Origin: JAJPKK01 sp963781195
Lineage (GTDB): Bacteria > Pseudomonadota > Alphaproteobacteria > Rhizobiales > Xanthobacteraceae
Direction of reading: 5' to 3'
NCBI GenBank assembly: GCA_963781195.1
Contig: CAWAEZ010000014.1
Span: 175,088 to 239,087 of the forward strand
Length of the DNA: 64,000 nucleotides
The position numbers and the translations under genes were made by a program. Positions 44,446 through 56,415 of this stretch are shown one piece after another; position 1 is the first letter of the stretch; the number at the start of each line of letters is the position of its first letter. The notes below the pieces were generated by a model, which worked only from the letters and a program-made list of their open reading frames with translations, had not been told where the DNA came from and did not search any database.

Positions 44446-44483
44446 GCCACACGTCAGCCCTGCTCGCGATCGAAGAGGAACGA

Positions 44484-44568
44484 TGGTGCGGCCAAGAGGA
44501 CTCGAACCTCCACTGGTTTCCCAACTAGCACCTCAAGCTAGCGCGTCTACCAATTCCGCCATGGCCGC
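44484..44568 (-). tRNA. tRNA-Leu (GAG)
   Basis: On the minus strand GCGGCCATGGCGG opens a 7-bp acceptor stem that pairs with TGGCCGC at the 3' end. The D-arm text is AATTGGTAGACGC, the anticodon stem-loop is CTAGC-TTGAGGT-GCTAG with anticodon GAG, a variable arm follows (leucine type), and the T-loop is GGTTCGAGTCC. The terminal CCA is encoded. It marks the end of the clean 44.5-kb part of the window. Confidence 0.95.
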
Positions 44569-44613
44569 GACCGTGTCGCTGCGGGTCGAGCCCGTGCGTC
44601 GGCGAGGAGCGTC

Positions 44614-44642
44614 ACCTAACAAATCGGGTCCGGGGCTGGCAA
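44614..44642 (-). promoter_or_regulatory. Sigma-70-type promoter candidate for tRNA-Leu
   Basis: On the minus strand TTGCCA and TTAGGT are 17 bp apart and lie about 45 bp upstream of the mature tRNA start. Spacing is ideal and the -35 box good; the -10 box is weak. It lies in the gap shared with the divergent lipB. Confidence 0.45.
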
Positions 44643-44730
44643 GCGGCTTCTGCGGCGTTTCCGGGCCGCGCGACGCGCGCTATGCTGGCGCGCCTGTCCG
44701 AGACGCCGCAGCGCTGTGCACCGCTCGCCC

Positions 44731-45490
44731 ATGACGCCGCTCGCCCGGCACCCGCGACGCGACGCCGACCGCGGCCGGCTTCCGGCCGCGACCGGCAGCC
44801 CGCCGGTCGAGTGGCGCGTGGCCGACGGGCCGGTCGCCCTATGACGAGGCCGTGGCCGCCATGGAGGCGCGGGTGGCGCGCGATCGCGCGCGGGCACGGC
44901 GCCGCGAACGCGTCTGGCTGCGTCGAACATCCGCCGCTCTACACGGCCGGCACGTCGGCGCGCGACGGCGGATCTGCGTCGAGCCGCGCGTTTCCCGGTC
45001 CATCGCACGGGACGCGGCGGGCAGTACACCTATCACGGGCCGGGCCAGCGGGTGGCCTATGTGATGCTCGACCTGCAACCGGCGCCGGCCGGACGTGCGG
45101 GCCTTCGTGGCGGCGCTCGAAGCCTGGATCATCGGCACGCTGGCCGGCTTCAACGTGCGCGGCGAGCGGCGCCAGGACCGCGTCGGCGTCTGGGTGGCGC
45201 GGCCCGACAAGCCGCCGCGGCCTCGACGGCAGCCCGGCCGAGGACAAGATCGCGGCGATCGGCATCCGCCTGCGGCGCTGGGTGAGCTTCCACGGCATGT
45301 CGCTCAACGTCGAGCCCGACCTCGTCGCATTTCGCCGGCATCGTGCCCTGCGGGATCGCGGCAGCCGCACTACGGCGTGACCAGCCTCGTCGACCTCGGC
45401 CAGCCGGTCACGATGCCGGAGGTCGACGCCGCGCTTCGCACCCAATTCGAGCGGATTTTCGGACCGACCCTCGTCCTGACGGACGCTTGA
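44731..45490 (+). CDS. lipB: Octanoyltransferase LipB (reading frame broken by doubled wobble bases)
   Basis: About 244 residues when repaired. The enzyme moves octanoyl from acyl carrier protein to lipoyl domains. Pieces in three frames join to the family order: VEWRVADGPVPYDEAVAAME, RVWLVEHPPLYTAGTSARDG, FPVHRTGRGGQYTYHGPGQR, AYVMLDLNRRRPDVRAF and SFHGMSLNVEPDL with the later catalytic Cys in VPCG. Each shift is a four-base codon whose last two bases are synonymous, for example GTCG at 44833-44836 (Val) and CTGC at 44918-44921 (Leu). It is divergent from the tRNA gene. Treat it as an intact gene in the organism. Confidence 0.85.
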
Positions 45491-45567
45491 GCGACAACGT
45501 AGCTCATCGGACGACGGAACATTGGGCCGTTCGGCCCGTTCCCCGGCAGCGCACTGGAGGCGAGGCC

Positions 45568-45705
45568 ATGGATGACAGACCGACTAAACTCGATGTAACC
45601 GATGCCCGCCAGGCCAAGACCGGGCTCGGCGTGCGCTACGTGCTGTTGGTCAGCCTCGGGCTGATCGTCGTCGCCGGCATCATCATCTACGCTTTCGTCA
45701 AATGA
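45568..45705 (+). CDS. Small single-pass membrane protein
   Basis: A 45-residue frame without any break: a charged N-terminus (MDDRPTKLDVTDARQAK), then one transmembrane helix (YVLLVSLGLIVVAGIIIYAF) and a final Lys. A GGAGGCGAGG site precedes the ATG. It is probably a small inner-membrane protein with a cytoplasmic head; its family and role are unknown to me. Confidence 0.6.
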   Translation: MDDRPTKLDVTDARQAKTGLGVRYVLLVSLGLIVVAGIIIYAFVK

Positions 45706-45736
45706 GCGTCACCGTCCGGCAGCCGCCGACACTGCG

Positions 45737-46214
45737 TCAGTGTACCGCGGCGGCGAGGACGGGCGGCATCGCGAACGAGGTGACGAGGCTGGGCCAGCCG
45801 GCCGTTGCACGGGCCCGAACGGCGGCGCCGAACCAACGCGGTACGCGATGGGCTTGATCGAGGATATTGACGAGCACCGCAAAGCTCGACGCCGATCGGG
45901 AGATGTCGACCTTGGCGATCAGCCATTGGGCATGTTTCTCGTCGACGACGCCGGTGGGCCGGATATCCCATACCACGTGGTCGGTCACGGTCTCGACGAA
46001 GAACTCGACCCAGGACCTCGTCCAACGGATGCGCGATGGCATCGATCGCGAACAGGTCTTCGATCTCGATCCTGGTCGGCGCCCGGTCGGCGAAAACCTC
46101 CCGGCGCAGGTGCTGGACGTCAGCCTTGGTGACGCAACCCTTTTGAATCAACCGTAGCAAAGCCGGACGACCCTGATCCAGATTGCCTACTCCATGTTCG
46201 ACCGTGGTGTTCAT
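45737..46214 (-). CDS. Conserved alphaproteobacterial protein of unknown function (one doubled base)
   Basis: About 158 residues. The first 62 (MNTTVEHGVGNLDQG to DAIAH) and the remainder (RWTRSWVEFFVETVTDHVV to the end) lie in two frames joined at the doubled His codon CATC on the minus strand (plus-strand 46028-46031). The text KADVQHLRREVFADR and later VDISRSASSFAVLVNILDQA suggests an all-helical, TerB-like protein, but I cannot name the family. It converges on the small membrane protein gene. Confidence 0.6.
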
Positions 46215-46441
46215 CGTTTCGCCCTTCCTGTTACAATCGAAGGTGCGCTGGCCGAGTTGCCGAAATATGAATGGCTATATTGTAGAAGTTCTCAAGGTTA
46301 AGTTGCGGACAATACGTAAGCTTTCCACTTCATTGCAAAGACCAGGCATTTACTGCCTGGATACGAAGTAAGATTTTGCTAACCCCGAAGCTTTTGTTAA
46401 GATCCAGCCCATCGACACTTGCAGCGCCGAGGCGAGACCGG
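46215..46441. other. AT-rich gap with a hairpin
   Basis: This stretch is far less GC-rich than everything around it. It holds a perfect 7-bp inverted repeat, CCAGGCA-TTTAC-TGCCTGG, at 46342-46360. No T-run follows, so a terminator is not clear. It separates the unknown minus-strand gene from the 3' end of atp12. Confidence 0.5.
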
Positions 46442-47247
46442 TCAGTTCGACTCTGACAGGGCGCCGAGGACAGCGGCGCTGCGCATGTCGATCCACCGTC
46501 TCGATCGGCGCTCCAGGGCCTCGGCGTCCTGGCCCCATTGGCTCTCCTGGAACGTCTCGTCGACATGAGCCGCGGCCCAGGCAGCCTCGGCGCGTCATCC
46601 GGCCCTGCAGCACCGCCAAAGCCAGCAGGGCCGAGCCGGTCAGCGTCGTCATGACGTTGAGGGCGGCCAGGCGGAACGGCGCGCGCCGGCCCCTCGCCGA
46701 CCGCCTCGGCCAGACGCCTGGCGCATCAGCGACAGCGTGGCGGGCGGCTGCTCTACGGGCATGACGCCCTCGGCCAGGATGAAGCGGGCGCCGTACTCGT
46801 CCCGGTAGCAGGTCCAGCACCGGATCCCAGGCCGCGTGCCTGGTCCTCGACCAGCCGCTCGGGCTCGGCGGCCCGGTAGAACAGGAGATCCGAGCCGACA
46901 TAATTCACGACCTCGTCGAGGACCGGCATCGGCTTGCGCCGCCACGCCATCGATCGCCGCGTTGGCGATGCGGGTCAGCGGCATGGCGGCCGGGTCGATC
47001 ACGTCGCCGAGGCGTTCCACTCGGCGGCCACGGCCGCGGCGGCGGCCCGCGGTCGGGAGCGCAAGGTCGCGTCGGGCCGGCGTCTTGGCCGGCCGCCCGT
47101 CGAGCAGGAGCGCGAACACGCCCGCCCGCTCGGCCACGGTGCCGCTGTGAAGAAGCGCTTCGGCAGCGCCGGCCGGCCGTCTCTGGGGCCGTTCCGGCTG
47201 CCGGATCCGGGCATCGCCGCGCTTCGGATCATCCGTTCCGTCGCCAT
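46442..47247 (-). CDS. ATP12-family chaperone for F1-ATPase assembly (frame broken)
   Basis: About 260 residues when repaired. ATP12 helps assemble the F1 part of ATP synthase in mitochondria and alphaproteobacteria. Pieces: KRFFTAA, AERAGVFALLLDGRPAKTPA, VIDPAAMPLTRIANAAIDGV, EVVNYVGSDLLFYRAAEP, YRDEYGARFILAEGVMPV, NVMTTLTGSALLALAVLQG and the C-terminus VDETFQESQWGQDAEALERR. These follow the family from end to end. Breaks are +1 shifts like those in the rest of the region. It lies 9 bp behind the pseudouridine synthase, a common neighbour in Hyphomicrobiales. Confidence 0.82.
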
Positions 47248-47256
47248 GCCTCGTCC

Positions 47257-48347
47257 TCACGTCTCGGGCGCGTCCTCGATCGGGTCGAACTGCTTCACGT
47301 CGAAGCCGAACAGGTCCCAGCTCTTCTGCATATGCGGCGGCAGCGGCGCCGTGACGTCGAGCGTGCCGCCGCGCGGATGCGGCAGAACCAGCCGGCGCGC
47401 CAGCAGATGCAGCTTGCGCTCGACCTCGCGTCGGGCACGGCGCGCAGCGGATCGGTCCGGCGCGGATCGTTGGCCGGCCGCCGACGCCGTATTTCGGGTC
47501 GCCGACGATCGGATGGCCGATCGCCTCGGCATGGGCGCGCAACTGATGCGTGCGGCCGGTGATCGGCTTCATCGACAGCCAGGCGAGGCGCGGCAGCGAC
47601 CTTGTCGACCGTGGCATAGAGCGTCACCGAATGCTGCGCGTCCTCCTCGCCGTGCTTGGCGACGCGCATGCGTTCCAGCCGCGGCGCGGTCGCCGCCCTT
47701 GGCGGTGCCGCGCGCGCTCGTCGCCCATGCCCTCGCCCTTGGCGAGAAACAGCGAGATGCGGCCCTGCGCCGGCTTCGGCACGCCTTCGACCAGCGCCCA
47801 ATAGATCTTGCGCGCCTGGCGCGAGCGGAAGATCTCGCCGAGGTCGGCCGCGATCTTGCGGTTGCGCGCGACGAGCAGCACGCCCGACGTGTCGCGGTCG
47901 AGCCGATGCACCAGCAGCGGCCGGTTGCCCTTGCGCGTCGGCCAGCGCGTCCAGCATGCCGTCGATATGCTCGCGCGGTGCCGGAGCCGCCCTGCACGGC
48001 GAGGCCGTAGGGCTTGTTCAGCACCATCAGGTCGCGATCCTCGAACAGGATCATGTCGTCGATGCGCGCGGCGGTCCTCCTCGGACGGCGCGGCGCTCGC
48101 GTCGGACGGCGGCCGGACGGTCGTCGAGGTTGCAGCGGCGGCACGCGCACGCTCTGGCCCGCGGCCAGCGCGCGTCGAGATCTTGACGCGGCCGCCGTCG
48201 ACGCGGACCTGGCCGGTGCGGACGATCTTGTTGAGATGGGCAAGCGAGAGCGCCGGGCGCCGCCGCTTGAACCAGCGGTCGAGGCGCATGCCGTCTTCGT
48301 CGTCTGCGACGGTCAGCGATTTCGACGCTCACGATCGATGCGTCCAT
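47257..48347 (-). CDS. RluC/RluD-type pseudouridine synthase (frame broken)
   Basis: About 350 residues when repaired; it would convert uridines in 23S rRNA to pseudouridine. An S4 RNA-binding domain opens the protein (MRLDRWFKRRRPALSLAHL then VRTGQVRVDGGRVK). ILFEDRDLMVLNKPYGLAVQGGSG and VHRLDRDTSGVLLVARN follow, the latter with the catalytic Asp. RKIYWALVEGVPKP, SMKPITGRTHQLRAHAEAIG, IVGDPKYGVGG and a C-terminal HMQKSWDLFGFDVKQFDPI complete it. Choice between RluC and RluD is not safe from the text; the N-terminal S4 domain occurs in both. Confidence 0.82.
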
Positions 48348-48372
48348 GATCGCGAGACGTCAGGCGACTCGG

Positions 48373-50261
48373 TCAGGCCGTTGCAGCCGGGCCATTCTTC
48401 GGCTCAGGCCGTCCGTCCTTCTTCGGCTCGGCGTCGGGCAGGTGTCTTGGTGTCGGCCGCAGCTGGCTGTTTCTCGTCCGGCAGGCCGTACTTGATCTTC
48501 TGCGAGGATCTTCGGGAGATCGTCCGGGTCGGGATTGAGGTCGCGCGCGTGGTTCCACTGGAACTGCGCCTCGAGCTTGCGGCCGATGCGCCAATAGGCA
48601 TCGCCCAGATGGTCGTTGATCGTCGGATCGGCCGGCTTGAGGCTGACGGCGCGCTCGAGTTCCTGCACCGCCTCGTCGTAATCGCCAAGCTTGAAGTGGG
48701 CCCAGCCGAGGCTGTCGACGATGATAGCCGTCCTCGGGCCGCAGCGCGACGGCCGGCGCAGCATCTTGAAGCCCTCGTCGAGGTGGATGCCCTGGTCGAT
48801 CCAGGAATAGCCGAGGTAGTTCAGCACCAGCGGCTGGTCGGGCTCGAGCGACAGCGCCTGCTTGAAATCGGCCTCGGCCTTCGGCCATTCCTTGTTGCGC
48901 TCGTAGGCGATGCCGCGGAAGTAGAGCAGCGCCCCAGAGCTGCCTTGTCGTCCGGCGGCGTGGCGTCGAGCGCCTTGGTGTAGGTCGTCGATCGCGTCGG
49001 CGTAGTGCTTCTGCTCGCGCTGGATGTTGCCGAGCGTCGTCAGGGCCTCGATATCGGTCGGGCTGCTCGGCGACGATGTCCTGCAGATGTTTGATGGCCT
49101 CGTCGGCTCCGCCCGAGCGCGTCGAGCGTCAGCCCGGTCTGGATGTCGGCATTGGCGCTGCAGCGGGCTCGACGGCCGGCACCATCTCGTAGACGTCGAT
49201 CGCCTGCTCGTTCTGCTTCAGCCGGCCGTAGAGTGTCGGCCAGCGTCACCATCGCGAGGCTGTTCTGCGGCGCGAGATAGAGCGACAGCCGCAGGTAGAT
49301 CATCGCGGCGAGTTCGTCGCCCTGCCGGCCGCCGGCCGCGCCGAGCCCGTAGAGCACTTCGCCGGCGCCTTCCTGCGGCGTCTTGATCAGGGGCTGCGAG
49401 CGGCTTGCTTGGCCTTGCAGATCGGCCAAGCGCCGCCTCGATCAGCGGATGGTGCGGCAGGACGCTCGTCGAAGGCCGTATAGGCCCGGATCGCCTCGGC
49501 CGTGTCGCCGTGGCGCGCTTCGAAGCGCGCCATAGGCGTCGACGAGCCGCAGGATCGTGTTGTCGGCTCGCATAGGCGGCCTTGAAGCGCTTGGTCGCCT
49601 CGGGCACGTCGTTGGCGAGGTCGGCGATCAGGGCCGCCGTGGTAGTCGCGGAACACGCCGAGGTTGCTGTCCTTGAGGCCGTCGACGGCCGCCAGCGCCT
49701 TCTTCTCGTCGCCCTGCGCCACATAGGTCCAGGCCGATCAGCAGCGTGCCGGTGATGTCGCGCTCGCGGCCGGCGCCGCCGTTCTCGAACTGCGCGGCGC
49801 GCCGCGACATAGTGCTTCTGCTTGAGCTGCTCGACGCCCGAGCACGAGGTGGGCGAGGCCGTTCTTCGGGTCCTGCGCCGACGAGGCGGCGCGCCAGATC
49901 GAGCGACTTCCGTGCATGTCGCCGTTCGACAGCGCCGCCACGAAGGTGCGCTCGAGCAGTTCGGCGTTGCGCGGATCGGCGCGCAAGCGCCTCGCGGAAG
50001 AAGGTGGCGGCCGCCATCGTGTCGCGGTCGGCTCCGGCCACCAGCGCCGCGAGATAATTGCCGACTGGAGCTGTCGCCGACCTCGAACGGGCTTGGCGAC
50101 CGTGAGGACCTCGCGCGCCTCGGCCAGGCACGGCGAGACCGAGGACAGCGGCAGGCCGCGAGAACGGACGCGGCAGCGAGATGTGGCGCGACGCCGGTGC
50201 GCGCACGGACCTGGCTTTCGGACGATCTGAGGGCAAGGTCGCCAACTTCCGTGCGAGGCAC
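48373..50261 (-). CDS. Exported tetratricopeptide-repeat protein (frame broken)
   Basis: About 600 residues when repaired. Recurrent TPR text is plain in the pieces: FFREALRADPRNAELLER, LGWAHFKLGDYDEAVQELER followed by AVSLKPADPTINDHLGDAYW, and LEPDQPLVLNYLGYSWIDQG. The C-terminal tail (YGLPDEKQPAA, then Lys/Pro/Glu-rich) is charged. A hydrophobic, Ala/Leu-rich start near 50200 suggests a signal peptide, but the exact start is unclear because of shifts. Such large TPR proteins of alphaproteobacteria are thought to organise envelope complexes. Confidence 0.7.
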
Positions 50262-50446
50262 GGCGCAGGCCAGATCAGCCGCCGACGCGATGGACTCGAA
50301 GGTGAGGAGCGGAAGATGTCCTTTTTGCGCCGGGCCGCAAGCAGGCGCGCGGCGCCGCTTCGCAGTCGAACCCGCGCCAGGACGTTTGACGGACTGCGCT
50401 CGGCACGGGACGTTCTGCTGGCCGGAGGATGTCGAGGGAGACGGTG
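50262..50446. other. Gap between divergent TPR and acuI genes
   Basis: Nothing recognisable beyond the probable promoters of the two divergent genes. GC-rich open frames here are not conserved. Confidence 0.4.
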
Positions 50447-51449
<1,003 letters not shown>

Positions 51450-51455
51450 GCGCGT

Positions 51456-52487
<1,032 letters not shown>

Positions 52488-52540
52488 CGACGACCTGCGC
52501 TGCCGGATCAGGGCGTGAGCATGCAACCCTGCGGACCGCG

Positions 52541-54320
52541 ATGACGCTACCGGGCGCCGATCGCGGACCTATCGTGCTCCGATCGCCTGACCCTCTGTGC
52601 GCGATGCGCTCGCGGCCGAGCGGGCGCTGCCCCGAACTCGACGACGGCACGCGCCGCGGCGGTGCTCGACGAGGCCGGCCGCTTCGCCGAGAGCGTGCTG
52701 CTGCCGCTCGATCGCGTCGGCGACCGCGAGGGCGTGACGCTCGACCGACGGCCGGCGTCACGCACGGCGCCGGGCTGGCGCGAGGCCTATCGGCGACTGG
52801 ATCGCGGGCGGCTGGAACGGGCTCGCGGCGCCCGGAGCGATGCGGCGGCATGGGGCTGCCGCCTGCTCGTCCACGTCGCCTGCGCCGAGATCTGGTCGCG
52901 GCGCCAACCTGGCCTTCGCGCTGCTGCCCGCTGCTGACCAGCGGCGCCATCGAGGCGCTGCACCACCACGCGCTCGCCCGATCTGAAGGCGCTCTACCTG
53001 CCCAAGCTCGTCTCGGCGAATGGACCGGCACCATGAACCTGACCGAGCCGCAGGCCGGCTCCGACCTCGGCGCGCTGCGCACGCGCGCCGAGCGGCGCGG
53101 CGACGGCAGCTACCGCATCACCGGCCAGAAGATCTTCATCACCTACGGCGACCACGACCTCACCGAGAACATCGTCCATCTCGTGCTGGCCCGCCTGCCC
53201 GACGCGCCGCCCGGCACGCGCGGCATCTCGCTGTTCCTGGTGCCGAAGATCCTGGTCGGACGCGGACGGCAGCCTCGGCGCGCGCAACGACCTGCGCTGC
53301 GCCGGGCTCGAGCACAAGCTCGGCATGCATGCGGCGCCGACCTGCACCATGGTGTTCGGCGACGACGGGCGGCGCGACCGGCTATCTGGTCGGCGAGGAG
53401 AACCACGGCCTCGCCTGCATGTTCACCATGATGAACAACGCCCGCCTGGCGGTCGGCCTCGAGGGCGTCGCGGCGGCCGAGCGCGCCACCCAGAAGGCGA
53501 TCGCCTATGCCCGCGAGCGCCGGCAGGGCCGCGGCACCGCGACGGCCGGACGCCGATGCGCCGATCATCGAGCACCCCGACGTCGCGCGCATGCTGATGA
53601 CCATGCAGCGCCTCGACGGCGGCGGCCCGGGCGATCTGCTATCTGACCGCGGCAGCGCTCGACGCGGCGACGACGCGCCGGACGCGGCCGAGTCGCCGCG
53701 CCGAGGCGCGCCGACCGCGCCGCCCTGCTGACCCCGGTCGCCAAGGCCTTCTCGACCGACGTCGCCAACGAGGTCGCCTCCCTCGGCGTCCAGGTCCATG
53801 GCGGCATGGGCTATATCGAGGAGACCGGCGCGGCCCAGATCCTGCGCGACGCGCGCATCGCCGCGATCTACGAGGGCACCAACGGCATCCAGGCGATCGA
53901 TCTCGTCACCCGCAAGCTGGCGCTGGACGAGGTGCGCCGCTCGCGCGCGAAATCGCCGCGATGCACGCGCTTCTCGATCGTCTGCGGGCCGCCAATCCCC
54001 CGCATACGGGGCTGCGGCGCCGAGGCTCGCCGAGGCGCTCGACGCGCTCGAACGCGCGACCGCCGCTTTGCTGGCCGCGCTATCGTCCGAACCCGCCAGA
54101 GCGCTCGGCGGCGCGACACCCTATCTGCGACTGTTCGCCTTGACCCGGGCCGGCGCTGCCCTCGGCCGAGGGCGCCCTCGGCTCGGGCGCCGAACGCGAC
54201 ATCGGCCTATTGCGCTTCTACGCCGAACACCTCCTGCCCCAGACTTCTGCCTTGGCCATGGCCATCGTCGAGGGCGCCGGCGATGCGCCGGGCTGGCGGA
54301 GGCTGCTCGCCGATGCCTGA
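52541..54320 (+). CDS. Acyl-CoA dehydrogenase, DmdC-like large type (frame broken)
   Basis: About 585 residues when repaired. The N-terminus (MTYRAPIADL after fixing ACGC) is that of the large acyl-CoA dehydrogenases such as 3-methylmercaptopropionyl-CoA dehydrogenase. GEWTGTMNLTEPQAGSDLGA, ITGQKIFITYGDHDLTENIV, GLEHKLGMHAAPTCTMVFG, NHGLACMFTMMNNARLAVGL, LGVQVHGGMGYIEETGAAQI and the catalytic Glu in IYEGTNGIQAIDL all appear. FAD is the cofactor. It is followed by convergent rlmD. With acuI close by, DMSP-type or propionate metabolism is conceivable, but both enzymes also serve general fatty acid breakdown. Confidence 0.85.
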
Positions 54321-54361
54321 CAGGGACGCCGGCCAGCGGCTGCGCGGCTGTCATTCGAAAC

Positions 54362-55659
54362 TCAGGACAACAGCCGTCGTTTCCTTTTTTTCGCTGCTGG
54401 CCGCCGGAACACGGCCACGAGCTCGACGTGGGCCGAATAGCGGAACTGGTCGACCGGCATGACGCTCTCGAGCCGCGTAGCCGCCCGCGACCAGGGTCGC
54501 GGCGTCGCGCGCGAAGGTGCCGGGGTCGCAGGAGACCGCGACGACCGTGCGGCACGCCGATGCGGCGATCTCGGCCGCCTGGGCGGCGGCGCCGGCGCGG
54601 GGCGGGTCGAACACCACGGCGTCGAAGCCCGCGAGTTCGGCGGCGAGCAGCGGGCGCGTGAAAAGGTCGCGCGCCTCGGTCCGGATCTGCCGCAGCGCCG
54701 CGGCTGCCGGACGCGGCCCGGCTCAGGGCCGCGACGGCGCCCGGCTCGCTGTCCAAGGCCGTCGACGGCGGCGGCTCGGCGAGGCGCAGCGCGAAGGTGC
54801 CGACGCCGCAGAAGAGGTCCGCGACGCTTGCGCGCCGGCGACCGACCGCTCGGGGACGCAGCGCCGGCCAGGGCCTCCTCGCCGGCTGCCGTCGCCTGCA
54901 GGAAGGCGCCGGGCGGCATGCGACGAGCGCGGCGCGGCCCATCGCGCAGCCGGGCGCCCGCGCCTCGACCAGGACCTCGCCGTGGTTCGACAGCCGCGCG
55001 AGGTCGAGCTCGCGCGGCCGCGGCCACGAGCGCGGCGCCCATCGCGTCGTCGGCGGGACCGAGGCCGCGCAGGTCGACGTCGAGGCCGGATCTCGGTCGC
55101 GGTCACCAGGATGTCGAGCGGCTTGCCGGACTCGGCTCAGCATCGCCGGCGAGGCGCCGCGCGGCCGGCAGCGCCCCGTCGAGGCCGGGCGCAGGATCGG
55201 GCAGGCCGCGATGTCGACGATGCCGTGCGCGCGCGCCTCGCATGAAGCCGACGCTGCGGCCGCGCCTGCCGGCTGCGCCCGAGCCGGGCATGGAAGGTCG
55301 GCGCGCCGCCGCCCTCGCCGTGCGCATCGACGAGCGGCGCGACCTCGGCGTCGAGACCCGCCTTGGCGCAGCGCCGTGGACCACGAGGTCGCGCTTCCAG
55401 GCCGCATAGGGTCGGGCCGGCAAGCGTCTGCACCGCGCAGCCGCCGCAGCGTGCCGAAATAGGGGCAGATCGGCGCGATCCGGTCGGGCCGCGGCTCGCA
55501 GCAGTTCGAGCAGATCGGCCGCGCTCGCCGTCGACGTCGGCCAGCACGGTCTCGCCCGGCAGCGCATAGGGCACGTAGACGGGGCGCCCGGCTCGTGCGC
55601 CACGCCCTCGCCGCGCTGGCCGAGCCGCTCGATGTCGAGCCGCAGCGGCTCAAGCTCAC
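54362..55659 (-). CDS. 23S rRNA (uracil-5-)-methyltransferase, RlmD/RumA type (frame broken)
   Basis: About 415 residues when repaired. A TRAM-like start (LDIERLGQRGEGVAHEPG, YALPGETVLADVDG) is followed by the iron-sulfur motif with CPYFGTCGGCAVQ, then DLFCGVGTFALRLAE (SAM loop) and VVFDPPRAGAAAQAAEIA. The SCDPGTFARDAATLVAGGY segment precedes VMPVDQFRYSAHVELVAVFR at the end. The start is a GTG overlapping the tlyA stop. It methylates U in 23S rRNA. Confidence 0.83.
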
Positions 55660-56373
55660 GGCGCCGCGCGCCGAGCAGGAACTCGCGGTTGCCGTCGCCG
55701 CCCGCGATCGGCGAAGGCATCGAGGCCGAGCACGCGCCAGCCGAGGCTCTCGACGAAGCGCCGCGATGTCGCGGCAGACGGCCTCGTGGATCGCGGGGTC
55801 GCGCACGATGCCCTTCTTGACCCGGCCACGCGCCGGCCTCGAACTGCGGCTTGACCAGCGCGACCAGCGCCGGCCCGCGGGCGCGCCAGCGCGAAGACCG
55901 GCGGCAGGACGAGGCGCAGCGAGATGAAGCTGACGTCGCAGACCACGAGGTCGACGGCTCGCCGAGGTCTGCCGGCGTCGAGCGCCGGGCGTCGCGTCCC
56001 TTCGCAGCAACGTCACGCGCGGGTCGCCGCGCAGGCGCGGGTGGAACTGGTCGCGCCCGACATCGACGGCCGACGACATGCGCGGCGCCGCGCGCGAGCA
56101 GCACGTCGGTGAAGCCGCCCGTCGAGGCGCCGACATCGAGGCAGAGCCGGCCGGCGCGGGTCGAAGCCGAAGCGGTCGAGCGCCGCCGCGAGCTTGACGC
56201 CGCCGCGCGACACCCAGGGATAGGCGGGCGTGCGCCTGCGAGCACGGCGCCGGCGGCGACGCGGCGTCGACGGCCTTGGCGACGGCTACGCCGTCGGCCG
56301 TGACGAGCCCGGCCGCGATCGCCTCCGCGGCCTTGGCGCGGCTCTCGAACAGCCCCGCCGCGACCAGCGCCAC
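55656..56373 (-). CDS. tlyA: TlyA-family rRNA 2'-O-methyltransferase (frame broken)
   Basis: About 235 residues when repaired. TlyA methylates ribose in 16S and 23S rRNA. It opens with an S4 domain (LVAAGLFESRAKAAEAIAAG, LVTADGVAVAKAVD), then WVSRGGVKLAAALDRFGFD, LCLDVGASTGGFTDVLLARG (SAM loop), VCDVSFISLRLVLPPVFALA, VALVKPQFEAG and IAGGDGNREFLLGARR. The exact start is unclear: a GTG at 56373 is used here, but the frame before it may add about 12 residues. It lies 42 bp behind dxs and overlaps rlmD. Confidence 0.83.
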
Positions 56374-56415
56374 GTCGGCGCGCGTCGACGGCAGCGCGCC
56401 TGCGCCGTCGGGCGG

